Origin: Gautieria morchelliformis
Lineage: Eukaryota; Basidiomycota; Agaricomycetes; Gomphales; Gomphaceae
Reading direction: 5' to 3'
Assembly: GCA_015179125.1 (NCBI GenBank)
Contig: WHVA01000007.1
Coordinates: 248,001 to 312,000 of the forward strand
DNA: 64,000 nucleotides
Positions 12,048-22,150 of the stretch are shown here, piece by piece. The notes under the pieces are model-generated. The model ran no database searches. It saw nothing but the letters and a program-made list of their open reading frames with translations, and was not told the DNA's origin. Within the stretch, counting starts at the first letter, position 1. Every line of letters begins with the position of its first letter. A program made the position numbers and the translations under genes.

Positions 12048-14750
12048 TTGCTAAAGGCACCATCTAATATTTTAATCATAAAAAGCAGAAGCCTGACACA
12101 TGATGCAACCACGCAGACGACGTACACGCCCCCTGGACCACAGCCACCCACACTGACATGCTCTACAACCACGCAGATGCACACCACCATGTCAAAGACA
12201 CATGAGATGGCCACAGCCACGCAGCACCACGCCCCCACGACCCTGACCGAGACCGTGAACCTGACCGAGGACACCCAGCTCCACACACAGCCGCCACCCG
12301 TACCACCTGCAGCCACAACGCCATCAACTCGCGAGCGCATAAATGATGCCACGCAACGGGCACGCGAGACAACGCCCTTGCAACCGCGGGATTCACACAT
12401 CACGAAGCAGGACTCATGCATGCACATGACAGGACAAGCGACGCAGATGCAAACGACGGCCGCAGAGCAGTGGGACCCATGGGACCATGCAAACGATGAC
12501 CCACGCACACACTGCCTGCCCCACGCAGCCGCACACCCCCCCACCGCTCTGACCGCGGAAAACGACACACCGACTCCCAAGACCACGGCCCAGACGAACG
12601 ACGTTGAGTGACGGACCCACGAGACAATGAAGACGAAGGGAAAGAAAGCTGAGGAGGGAGAGACAAGGGAGAAGGAAGGGAATGGGAGGGAGTCGACGGG
12701 AAAGGAGACAACAGCCACGGAGATGACGAAAAATCGTGGGACGACCGCGCAGATGGCCCACAGTCCACCTAAGCCCCACACAGCACCCTCACACGACCCC
12801 ACAATGAGCACTCGCGAGGCTACAATGCACACGAATGGCGAGGCGACGCAGACACATGAGGAGACACCACAGGGGCATGAGGATACAGGCAGGACATCTG
12901 AGTACGTGCGACGAAGAGGGGAAAAGAAACAGGAGTGGTCATGGGCGGATGAGGTGGAACGTGAGTGCAAGCAGAACACGGCACCCACACAACCGACAAC
13001 CCCCCGCAACCTATCATGCCTTCGGAAAAGCAGTGCCCAACCCTGGAGAAGCTTGCGATGCCGCACATGCCACCCTCCCAACCCACAGCACAAAGCACCC
13101 CCTTCCCATCTGACATCAATCACCACTACTTGGACCAGCTACTAATTCCAGTCATCCCACCTGCCACCTACATGGGATCGCGTCTCAGTATGGATGATAG
13201 AGGGCTGGATACGACGAGAGAGACGCATGAGGGAATGCATTCCCTCGAGGGGGGGAACCTGGAGCGGGAGCTCCTGGGGCAGTGGAGTAGGCCAGAGGCC
13301 AGCGAGGAGGCCTTGGTGTAGCAGAGAGAGCCGGAGAGCCAGGCACCTGTATCTAGTCACTGTCACATAGATTATATCATCATCCCTTCTTGCCTCTCAC
13401 CAGGGCACAGCTGCGAGCCACAGGCTCTTCTCCAGTCTCCAGATCCCCCTGCTCCAACGGCACGTCTCAAAGAAAAGACGTGCCCGGGGTTACGAGCAGC
13501 TCGTAACCTACGACCCCATTGGTGATCTACGCAAGCGTGTCACCGATGAGTACCTGGCACAGTCGCCGAGTCGTAGCATGAACGACCCGGCACTGGGGCT
13601 GGCGCTGGCCGTGGCTCAGAATGAGTACCTCACGGCTGAGCAAGAGAGGGCCAGATGAGCGGTCCTTCAGCCCACGCCATCAGTTTCATTGCCCCCGCCG
13701 GCGATGACAGTTCCCAACCCTCTCCCAGGGGAAGGGGAGCTCATGCCCCTTGGGGACCCTCCGTTCGCCATGACCGGCCGCCTGCCGCGACCCCTTGGAA
13801 AAAAGACGCCGTTGCAAGCCGAATGGTTCGACCTCTGCAAAACCAAAGAGCAGAGGTTTCAGGACCTCCTGAAGGAGGCCAGGGAGATGCCAACAGGCTA
13901 CCACACATGTGGGATGGTGACCACGATGAGAGGGGCCCGGGAGGAGGCCCGGGCCAGTAGCCACCGATCAAGCTACTTCCTCATCAGCGAAGGAACTGCC
14001 AATGATATTCAGGTCATACTCCAGGGTTGGCTACGCAACCCTGAAGGCATCCCATCGGCCATCTGCGATGAGCCGGATCGCAGTCTAAACATCCATGACG
14101 TGGATGTGTGGATGTGGCTGAGGAGGCTTGCGCCAAAGAACCCCAAGCCCCCTTCTCCCCTCAGGGCACAGATATACGACCTATTCCGTGTCACTGGCCA
14201 ATGGCAGGAGCTCGTGCCAGCCAATGAGGTCTGGTAGGCCGTCAGCAACACCCTAAGGGCATCGATCACCAGGATGTTCCCCATCTGAGGGTGGCCACCC
14301 CGGGACATCCCTCTGGACGAGGTCGCCCGCTGGCTAGCCAGGTACGGCGGCGTGAACCGAGACAGCGTGCCCCGGATTGAACTGTTCATCCAGCATGATC
14401 TGTCCGGGACGACGTTCAGTGCACCTGCTCAAATGGGGCAGGAGAGACTGCGGATGGTGGCCCTGCGGGACCGCCACAAGGCGGCGCTCGTGACGGCCGA
14501 AGTGTCGACCACCGCCCAAGCACAGCTAGACCAGGAGCTAGCTTTTATGCGCGGCCCCTCACCGGTCCCCGACCCTGTCACTGAAGCGACCTTTCGGCAG
14601 GACATGGGCATCGATTCCCAGCCCCATACACCGACCGACAATGCGGAGCTCCCGACGGACCCGCATCCGCTGCTGGCCCCATACACCGACATGCCTATGT
14701 CAGATGCGGACTCCGAGGACCTCACCAGGTCCATATACGAGGAAGTTTGA
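12048..14750 (+). pseudogene. gag-like ORF of the non-autonomous element
   Basis: The frame is open from 12048 to about 13000 with one TGA at 12609 (probable Arg). It shifts near 13000, passes a possible GT-AG intron ending CTCTCACCAG at about 13400, and runs to 14750. In the last part TGA (13657), TAG (14235) and TGA (14286) fit lost Arg, Gln and Arg. The N-terminal half is Thr/Pro/His-rich and low in complexity; the C-terminal half is richer in order (SYFLISEGTANDIQVILQGW). I recognise no named domain; the gag role is inferred from position before a polypurine tract and LTR. Confidence 0.5.
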
Positions 14751-14771
14751 GTTGTTCATAGAGGGGGAGGG

Positions 14772-14976
14772 TGTAAATATGATATTTACCCCCATTGCCC
14801 TTAAGGCAATGCACGCTTAGCTTAGCTAATCACTGTACAGTTCTTGCGTGGGAACCGTGTGGCGGTTCCCTAGATCTTACCTTACAACTGTCACTACGTA
14901 GCACACAGAATTACCACATCTTGGTCGAGTTCCACTTGCCCTTGTGACACAAGGCATTAAGATTCACAATCTTACA
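14772..14976 (+). repeat. 205-bp hairpin-rich 3' LTR
   Basis: It starts TGTAA and ends TTACA as an inverted pair and lies right after the purine tract. Inside are perfect short hairpins: GTAAATATGATATTTAC at 14773, ATTGCC/GGCAAT just after it, an 8-bp stem GGGAACCG/CGGTTCCC at 14850-14870, and CTTGTG/CACAAG near 14941. Confidence 0.65.
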
Positions 14977-15450
14977 TGAATGACCTTTACCTTATCGTCC
15001 GCCATGCTGAGGCCCTCGGGAGAGAGAATGTAGCCGAGAAATTCAACCGAGTCGCGATGAAACTCACACTTGTCCTCCTTTTCAAAGAGGTTGTTGAGTG
15101 TTACGACCGTTCATTTCCGACTTCCGACCATCAGTTCCGCCACACCTTTCCGCCCTCACGATATTCCGCAACACATTCCGCCCCTCCGACATTTCCGACA
15201 TTCCGCCCCTTGTACATTTCCCTTGTTCTTTCAACTCTATTACTCGGACCCACCGGACCCGCTTCATCGTTCATCAAGACCATATATCCGGTCATCCTTG
15301 TAGTTCGTTGTCAGATATGTTTTCCCGACCCCTTGTTCTTTGCCATTGTTCTACCTTACCCTGAACTCCCCTTGTAGTCCCATTGTTCCCAATAGTGTAG
15401 AGGACAGGAATTATAGGCAGTAGGAATGGACTTCTTGCTCAAAAGAATAG

Positions 15451-15890
15451 ACTAGAAAACAATTCACTCTCTCAGTGAATTTAGTTGTCACTGTAAATAT
15501 ATTATACACTACCTAGAAAACAATTCACTACAGAGGATTTCTAGGTTAATAAATCGAAAGAATGCTAGACTAATTTACTTGCCTCTCTCAGTGAATTTAG
15601 TTGTCACTGAGAGAGGGGGAAACTGTTTCACTGTGCATGTACTACTACCCGGCCCTTTAGCGCCCAAGAGCTCGCGCGTCGAAGTCATTTCAGACTCCGC
15701 TGGGTGCAGCCGCTTGTGAAAGTAGGAATAACAAGATGAAATGGAGAGATAGGGAGTGAGTGGAAAATTTCGAAAATAACCAGAGAAATGGATGCATGAT
15801 ACAAGAACAACATGAGAAGAAATTGAGAAAGCACACAACAAATTGGATATATTATGCTTGATTTTGGTGCAGGAGCATCAATGCACCCAA
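15451..15890 (+). repeat. structured interspersed repeat, copy A
   Basis: The segment matches 39001-39442 over nearly all its length. It has a perfect hairpin AATTCACT-CTCTC-AGTGAATT at 15461-15481, a 13-bp hairpin with 9-nt loop at 15582-15616, a compact GC-rich segment (15646-15710) and an A-rich tail part. There is no open frame, no poly(A) and no clear pol III box. AATAG appears near both edges but is weak as a TSD. Confidence 0.7.
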
Positions 15891-15982
15891 CAAATAGTTA
15901 GTTCCCACACATTGTCTGCTCAACTTCCGCTTCCTCCGGAATTTGCTTAGTACCATACCATTACTTGTTGTTCTGCGTTTTG

Positions 15983-15989
15983 TATAAAA
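15983..15989 (+). promoter_or_regulatory. TATA box of the 15.1-kb solo LTR
   Basis: TATAAAAACCCCCTCATG lies in the downstream third of the LTR, the usual place for an LTR promoter; the TATA plus C-run pattern recurs in two other LTRs here. Confidence 0.5.
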
Positions 15990-17640
15990 ACCCCCTCATG
16001 TATGTCTGTTATTCTGCAATCAGATAATCGCTTTCGATACTTGATTTCCTTCGCTCCATCTCCTGTTCTTAGCACAGCGAGTCTAGCAAGATCTCAGTCT
16101 CTCTCAGCCTCCCGTCTTCCACCTTCCGCCTCAGTTCCGACTCAAGTTCCGACCAAACCTTTGGCTCAGTACTTTCCGACTTCCGACTCAGTTCCGAAAT
16201 ACTTAGGATGATAGTTCATTGGGGGCGCAACCTATAAGTTGAAGCCGCTGTCCTTTCTAGTTCCGACTTAGCGGAAATCTCGATACGTAACATTGAGTCA
16301 CAGTCATTGCAGGACTTCTTTGACATGTTCAATATGTTTGGAGGGGTCACTAGAATAGATTAGGATGTCATCCACCACACAAACATCCAAAAGGTCGGCG
16401 AAACTCTTGTTCATGAATCTCTGGAAAGCAGCAGGGCCATTAGTGAGACCAAATGGCATAACCAACCATTCAAAGGATCCATAGCGAGTCCTGAAGGTGG
16501 TTTTCCATTCGTCACCCTCAGCCACTCGTACGAGGTGGTAAGCATGACGAAGGTCAATCTTCGTATAGATGTGAGCATTCTTTGAAGCATCAGGTAAGTC
16601 AGCAATCAATGGCAATGGATACCGATCTTTTTTCGAAATTTTGTTTAAACCTCGGAAGTCGACACACAACCAAAGTGAGCCATCTTTTTTGCGGACAAAC
16701 AATACCGGTGCACCATGAGGTGAGCGTGAAGGTCAGATGAAACTGATGTTCAAATGCTCGTCAATGAACTCATGGAGTGCCTTGAGTTCGGAAGCGGAGA
16801 GGTAGTAGATAGGACTGATAGGTGGCAATGTCCCTTCTTCAAGGTTAATCTTGATGTCATGGGGTCGGTGGGGAGCTAGAGTGTCAGCGCCTGATTTGCT
16901 GAACACATCTGCAAATTTGTGGTATACTTCGGGAACATGTTGTTTAATGTTCTCAGAAAGCTTGGGGGAGCCTTCTCCCGATGTTGCTCCTCTGGCGAGG
17001 AGCTCAGGCGAAGCCAGGTTGAGTTGAAACACTTCGGATCCTTCTAATCTGGATGCACGCAGAAAAGCGGGCACATTGATTAGGGAAACAAGTGGTGCTT
17101 GTAACTTCGGAGGCAAGGTCGAAGGTGGGGGCAAAGATGCCATAGGCGAAGTCAAGGTCGTGGCCTAAGCTGAATGGGCTGAAGTCGCCATGGTCACTGG
17201 AGTTGCAGTCAAATTGATGGTCTTGAAAGTAATACTGCCCAATACCCAGTCAATCGACAGATTGTGGTGGGTGAGCCAGTTGTGGCCAAGTACCACTGAG
17301 CAACTTGAATCGAGCGAGGTTACGTAGAAGGTAACCCATTGTTGTTCACCGGTCGGAAAACAGATACAGAGGTCTAGAGCTTGAGTAATGGTAATGTTAG
17401 TACTACCGTCAAATAGTTTCAGGGGTATAGGGGAGACAGGATAAGCAGGCATAGAGTACTTCTGGACAAATTTGGATTCAATAAAACAATCAGAAGATCC
17501 GCAGTCAACTAATGCAACAAAACAGATGTTGGGAAGCGAAGGCAAGGTTGGATCTACATTAAGGGAATCTTTGGACAATGAATGGGAAGTGGCACTGGGT
17601 CTGAGCACACGGGTGAGGTTACCGCAATCCTTGGATCGTG

Positions 17641-18217
17641 TGGTTCTGAGGTTGCTATTTATTTTATATATGAGAAGGAGTATTAATATGAAGAGTTATA
17701 ATGATATATTGTATATTAAAAGTTGGTAGAAAAAATAAGAAGACACGTAAAAATAAAAAGAGGTGTTCTCATTGGCAGAGCCGCAGCTCGGGGAGGGACA
17801 AAAGTAGATTTATTTATATCCCAACAATAAAATTACCATATACTTTCACCCTCTTCTTTTCTATAATCTGAGAATAAAATGGGTGAAGCTACATGTAATA
17901 AAAAGTTTCAACCATCTGCCTTAGAGCTCCTTGAATTGTGACATTCACTTCCCTGATACAATTTACTTAGTATACTTTTTCCTGATGCAAGTTTTTATTG
18001 TCTCAATGCCTGTGACTTTACTGTGGTGTTTGACCTTACCGATGCAGTTGACCTACACCCAGGTACCCACCTAGTATCTCCATGTCATCATGTAAGGACC
18101 TCGAGGCCCTAGATACCTATCTAGAGCTTTGAGGCATGGCCAAGCCTCGCGACCTGCCTAAACAGCATTAGGACACGTCGGTCATGTGTGATCACATGAT
18201 GTGCCAAGCCACGGCGC
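17641..18217. other. AT-rich spacer, no gene seen
   Basis: It separates the broken end of gypsy 2 from the next ORF. The first half is very AT-rich; the second half contains TGTAAGGACC at 18099, which looks like the start of an LTR of the 51.5-kb type, but no end could be found. Confidence 0.45.
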
Positions 18218-18224
18218 TATAAAT
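18218..18224 (+). promoter_or_regulatory. possible TATA box upstream of the 18.3-kb ORF
   Basis: GCTATAAATTTTC lies about 65 bp before the ATG at 18287, a plausible core-promoter distance. There is no other support. Confidence 0.3.
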
Positions 18225-18286
18225 TTTCACCTCAGATATCTCCAAGGACACTTCGCTCCTTAAGAAGCAACCACCACCATCTTCTA

Positions 18287-20309
18287 ATGAAGATGGACAG
18301 CATCAAAGATGTCATGGATGTTGAGCCATCAACGTCCATGCCATGGCCATCAGCCTCAAAGAAGGGGGCTGCCGCGATATTCTCGAAAAAGCTACCTGAG
18401 AACTGGGAGAGAGCGTCGTGGAACGACGGACTTGCCATTATCCATTCGGATGAGTGTGAATGTTGCGAATCATACACAACCCACTTAGCGGAGTCATCGA
18501 ACTCCAGTAATATACAGATCATAGACGATGATATCGCCTACACAGTTGAAGATGCCTGGCCCTGGTGTCATGACCGGTTTATTTCTCCTACCGCGCTACC
18601 TCCATGTTCCCCCTCGTCACTCCCTAGCATCTTCATCAGAGTTTGCCGCACCTACCGACCACTCCTCCTCTACGTCTACTCTACTCGCTGTTCGCCCCAT
18701 CCTCCGAACCGCTATTCGCTACTCGCGCATTTCGCCAGCAGGCACACCATCAAATATGATCGATACCAATCACCCGGCATGATGGTTCATCATTAGCCCC
18801 ATCACCTTCTTAATCCAACCCCATTGGGTGTTCGTATGGCCAATGCGTGTTCGCAAGGCGTCCCTCCTATAGGTCATGCGGGATCAACCCAGTAGACCAA
18901 GAGTCCGTGCAGGGTAGCATGTATGCGGGTCCCAAGACATGGTTTTGTCCATAAGTGCTTTCGCCCCCTTTACTCTCCGTCGTTTCATGCTCGCATTCTT
19001 CCCTCACTCTATTGTATGTTTATTCCATCTCCTTAGTATCATGACTGCGCACCCCTATCCAACCCTGACTTGTGATGGCCTCTTTCCTATTTGCTGATAC
19101 CTTACGAGCATTCGATATAAGTAGTTTACATTCGCATGTATATTCCTCAGTTCAATTATCATACGTCGTCCATCTTGTGCAAACTTGACCTCGCTGTGAT
19201 CATCGTCTTGAGCCTCTCCTTGAAGATTTCTATCTTCGACCAGCCAAGGACTTAGGCATCACTGGTGAGTTCTCATACTTCATCTTCGTTACCTTAGCCT
19301 TCAAACTACTTTCTGTGCTGTTGGCGAAGGGCTCCGAAGGAGCACCTTCGCCAGCGAAGGGACCATGGAAACTTAGACAGCCCTTCCGCGATATCTTGCA
19401 CGTTACATCGTCAAGTGCTGCGAGCAGCTTTGCTATGACTGTAGACAGGGCGAGCCCCGTTCGGGCAACCCCTTTGTTTCGTGAACATTCATCGGTTCAC
19501 TTATTCGCCGAACGGCACACTTCTTCGCACAAGTTATTCGGGCATTCGCTGTGTTCACTAATACACAATATTAACGCCTAAAAACCAATCTTGACACCTG
19601 GATCACCAAAGGGGCCAGGCGGATGGCAGTCAAGGACGCTCAAGCAGAGATTGAGCGCCTCAAGCGGGAGTTGGTGTCTGAGCGTGAATGAGTCTCATTT
19701 CGGGACAACAAGATCCACGAGTTGAAACAACAACTCGAAGGAGCCAGGCGGATGCACCCCGCCCTGCTGCAGCCAAAGGCTCAGCCTATGGCCGGTCCAT
19801 CTTCCTACCTGATGGCTCCATTGCCATTGCACGAAACATGGGTGACACTAGCCCCAGGGGCCTCGCCCCTCTCAACAGGCCTGGCTCTGGCCAGCCGAAT
19901 CATGGAGTCCAGCGTGGCACCCATCGAGGACGCCTGCGTGGCGTCCAGGACAGCGACAGTCATGACACTGTCGACTGTGACAGCGCGATTCGAGTCGTAC
20001 GATGCCGCCATCCTGGACGGGTGGCTGTCCGACATGTCAATCTGGGATGATTATGACCCAGATCGGCCTGAATGCATTTCCAAACGGAAATGCAGAAAAT
20101 ATCTCCCGCCGCCAGTCATGGAAAATGGACTGGCGGACAAACTAGAATGCACCAAGAACATGTATCTAGCAGAGTCGTCGGTGCACAGCATTGATGACCC
20201 CCGGCTGCAACAGGCACTAGCCACAGCGCAGGCGCAGTACATTGGACCTCACATCGTGCTGCCGCCGCCTGGGGTGGGTGTTGTACAACACTGCCCAGGG
20301 GGACGCTAA
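18287..20309 (+). pseudogene. unknown ORF with coiled coil, split by a solo LTR
   Basis: From ATG 18287 the frame runs to ...DAWPW at 18565, where a solo LTR with TSD CCTGG intervenes. After removing the LTR and one TSD the frame continues exactly as ITKGARRMAVKDAQAEIERL, a charged helical stretch likely to form a coiled coil. It then meets one TGA at 19687 (Arg or Trp lost) and goes on to TAA at 20307. The restored length is about 330 codons. I recognise no family; it may be a host protein or a gag-like ORF of a small element. The Tad1-like LINE begins right after its stop. Confidence 0.55.
18566..19596 (+). repeat. solo LTR in the 18.3-kb ORF, TSD CCTGG
   Basis: The LTR starts TGTCATGACC and ends AATCTTGACA, with CCTGG at 18561-18565 and again at 19597-19601. 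It is about 1031 bp long. A second copy lies inverted at 63038 to the window end. A TATA-like GATATAAGTAG is at about 19116. The open frame at 19315 is shared by both copies but lies in LTR and is probably not a gene. Confidence 0.93.
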
Positions 20310-20438
20310 CCACACCCACCAAAATACTCCAAACTCATTTTCTCGAACACACACTACATAAAGCGATAGCTAGAGACCATCTAGCGATCATCATACAGAG
20401 TAGACAAGCTTCTCCAAAAAGAAGCAAACAAAAAGACC

Positions 20439-22150
20439 ATGCCGAGTACCACAGACCCGGCGATGCCTGCCACGTCACAAGGCCAGGGGACCCGAACCAG
20501 AGCATCGAACCAACCTGCTCACTCAAGGAGCAAGGCGGAACTGCTTACGGACCCTAGCTCATCCATACGGAGCAAAGAAAACGCATGAGCGTTCCTCGAC
20601 AGGAACAGCTTCCTTCCCAAAGACGACACGCCATTGCTCAAACAGATCGGCTATGTTTTGCTGTCCATAGCACACAGCCCAGGCGCAAAACTGGTACAGG
20701 AAGGGGCAAGGGCTGTCGCAATGGTCCTAATGGACAGCGCAGCAAAAAGCACGGCGGACACAACGGCGCAGTATGTCGAAAAGAGTCTGGCCGCTGTCTT
20801 TGACAGGCTAAGCGACGCGGCCAACACCGCCAAGGAAGCTATGGTGACGCTGAGGACAACAGCAGAGCAGGCACAGAAGGTGGTGGGAGAGGCGAGCGAG
20901 GCACACCGCATGCGAGAGGAAGGTGCCGGAGGGGCAACAACGGCAGGCACAACGTACCCGGCAGCCCTACGGGGCAACGTCCCACTATCCCACCCAAGCA
21001 ACCTAGCAAAGCAAAAGCAAGGGAGTGCCAAGTGCTGATTGACAAGGAGCCCAGCGCGGAACAAAATGTGTTAGCAACACTATCAGAGTGGGAGATAGTT
21101 ACCAAGGCTAACGAAGCCGTGGCCCCACTCGGGGAACTCAAAGGAGACACAAAGGTAACTTTCATCGGGGCCAAAATACTAACGAACGGGGGAGTCGTAC
21201 TAGATCTCAGCAAGCCGCAAGGAGCGAAGTGGATCCAAGCGCATAGGGAGGCGTTCATAGAGAAGTTCAGCGGCACATCCGTGGTGAAAGACAGAGAAGT
21301 ATCCGTGCTTGTGGAGTATGTACCGATCAACCGCTCACCTGAAGCTCTAGCAGAACACAGGAAAATCGAACGAGATTCCAAAATACCGGCTGACAGCCTC
21401 GTGGCGACTCGATAGATTAAGCCCACCCATAGACGAACGGAAGGCCAACAGTCGGCGCACCTGATAGCGAGATTCGCCACCACCGAGGCGGCCAATATAG
21501 CTATCAGGGACGGGATGATAGTGGCGGTGAAGCGAGTGTGGGCGAGGAGGATGAGACGCGAGCCCCGCCGCTGCCTCAAATGCCAAAGATACAATGCGAG
21601 GCACATGGCGGCGGAATGCAAAGGACAGGAGACATGCGGCACATGCGGGAAAAGCCATAAGACGACAGAGTGTGACATGACCGATCCGACGCAGTTCAAG
21701 TGCGTGAGCTGCAACACCCAGGGGCACGCATCGTGGGATCATATGTGTCCTAGCTTCAGGGCAGCCTGCCAAACGGTAGAGAGGACTGACGCTGAATACA
21801 CATACAAGTACTTCCCCGGAGACGAGCCCTGGACGTGGGAACAGCAGGGGCTGGGGGGACAAGCGGAAGACGCTGGGGAGCTCTTCGAGCAAGCCAACAT
21901 ACAGCAGCAGACAATGCAGCAGCTCCACACCCAGGAACGGGCGGGGGCATGGAGAGGAAACACATTTGAGCGAGGGCGAGACCGATCAAGAAGGAGCAAC
22001 CCCAGGATTGGCCACAATGACAGGGGATGGGAGAGACAAGGCTCCAGGCAAAGGACTCTCGACGACTATGGAATTGGAAGCGAACAAACAACCCGGCAAT
22101 ACCACGACAACTATGACTACAACAACAACATTAACCCATACCGGGAATGA
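20439..22150 (+). pseudogene. LINE 1 ORF1, nucleic-acid-binding protein
   Basis: The start ATG at 20439 matches the LINE 2 start. A TGA at 20586 (Arg expected), a frameshift near 21030 and a TAG at 21413 (TGG in LINE 2) break the frame. The N half has a helical region; the C half has three zinc-knuckle-like Cys/His clusters (CLKCQRYNARHMAAEC, CGTCGKSHKTTEC, CVSCNTQGHASWDHMC) followed by an Arg/Gln/Gly-rich tail. The family role is binding the element RNA. The stop TGA overlaps the ORF2 ATG as ATGA. Confidence 0.85.

Larger units (their letters stand above)
12048..14976 (+). mobile_element. gag-like, probably non-autonomous LTR element
   Basis: A long GC-rich reading frame ends at 14750, followed by a purine tract GAGGGGGAGGG (14761-14771) and a short LTR starting TGTAA and ending TTACA. 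No protease, RT or integrase motif is present, so the element would depend on enzymes from others. No 5' LTR was found; the 3' end abuts the gypsy 2 RT fragment at 14977. Confidence 0.6.
15099..16292 (+). repeat. solo LTR in gypsy 2 RT, TSD TTGAG
   Basis: The element starts TGTTACGACC and ends ACGTAACA. TTGAG flanks it on both sides (15094-15098 and 16293-16297), the 5-bp duplication typical of Ty3 integrase. It has no coding region, so it is a solo LTR left by recombination. It is lengthened by a nested repeat at 15451-15890. Much of it is built of TTCCGACTTCCGAC-like short repeats. Confidence 0.92.
14977..17608 (-). pseudogene. gypsy 2 protease and RT
   Basis: The protease motif reads VDCGSSDC, with Cys where the family has Ser. 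VVLGHNWL follows, then the linker ([17 protein letters not shown]) and RT ([31 protein letters not shown]). The catalytic box reads [10 protein letters not shown]: gypsy 1 has [13 protein letters not shown], so three codons including the Tyr are lost. One frame holds throughout, with TAG at 17165 (Gln expected) and TGA at 16733, 16304 and 16298 (Arg expected). Beyond the inserted LTR the frame resumes as [20 protein letters not shown]. Confidence 0.88.
14977..17640 (-). mobile_element. Ty3/gypsy element 2, fragment split by a solo LTR
   Basis: The minus strand carries protease, linker and RT from 17608 down to 16293, then an inserted LTR (15099-16292), then 122 more bases of RT. Both ends are broken: RT stops at 14977 against another element, and sequence upstream of the protease becomes AT-rich at about 17640. 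Removing the LTR and one TSD rejoins RT in frame. Confidence 0.88.

Noticed and set aside
11990-13126. 378-codon Cys/Val/Ser-rich minus-strand ORF
   Set aside because: It is the antisense of a GC-rich, Thr/Pro/His-rich plus-strand frame; the composition mirrors ACN/CCN codons and no domain is visible.
15840-15897. Helitron 3' end (hairpin GGTGCA...TGCACC near copy A end)
   Set aside because: No CTRR follows, and copy B does not conserve the stem.
19315-19581. 88-codon ORF conserved at 63053-63319 as a gene
   Set aside because: Both copies lie in the same LTR; conservation reflects the repeat.
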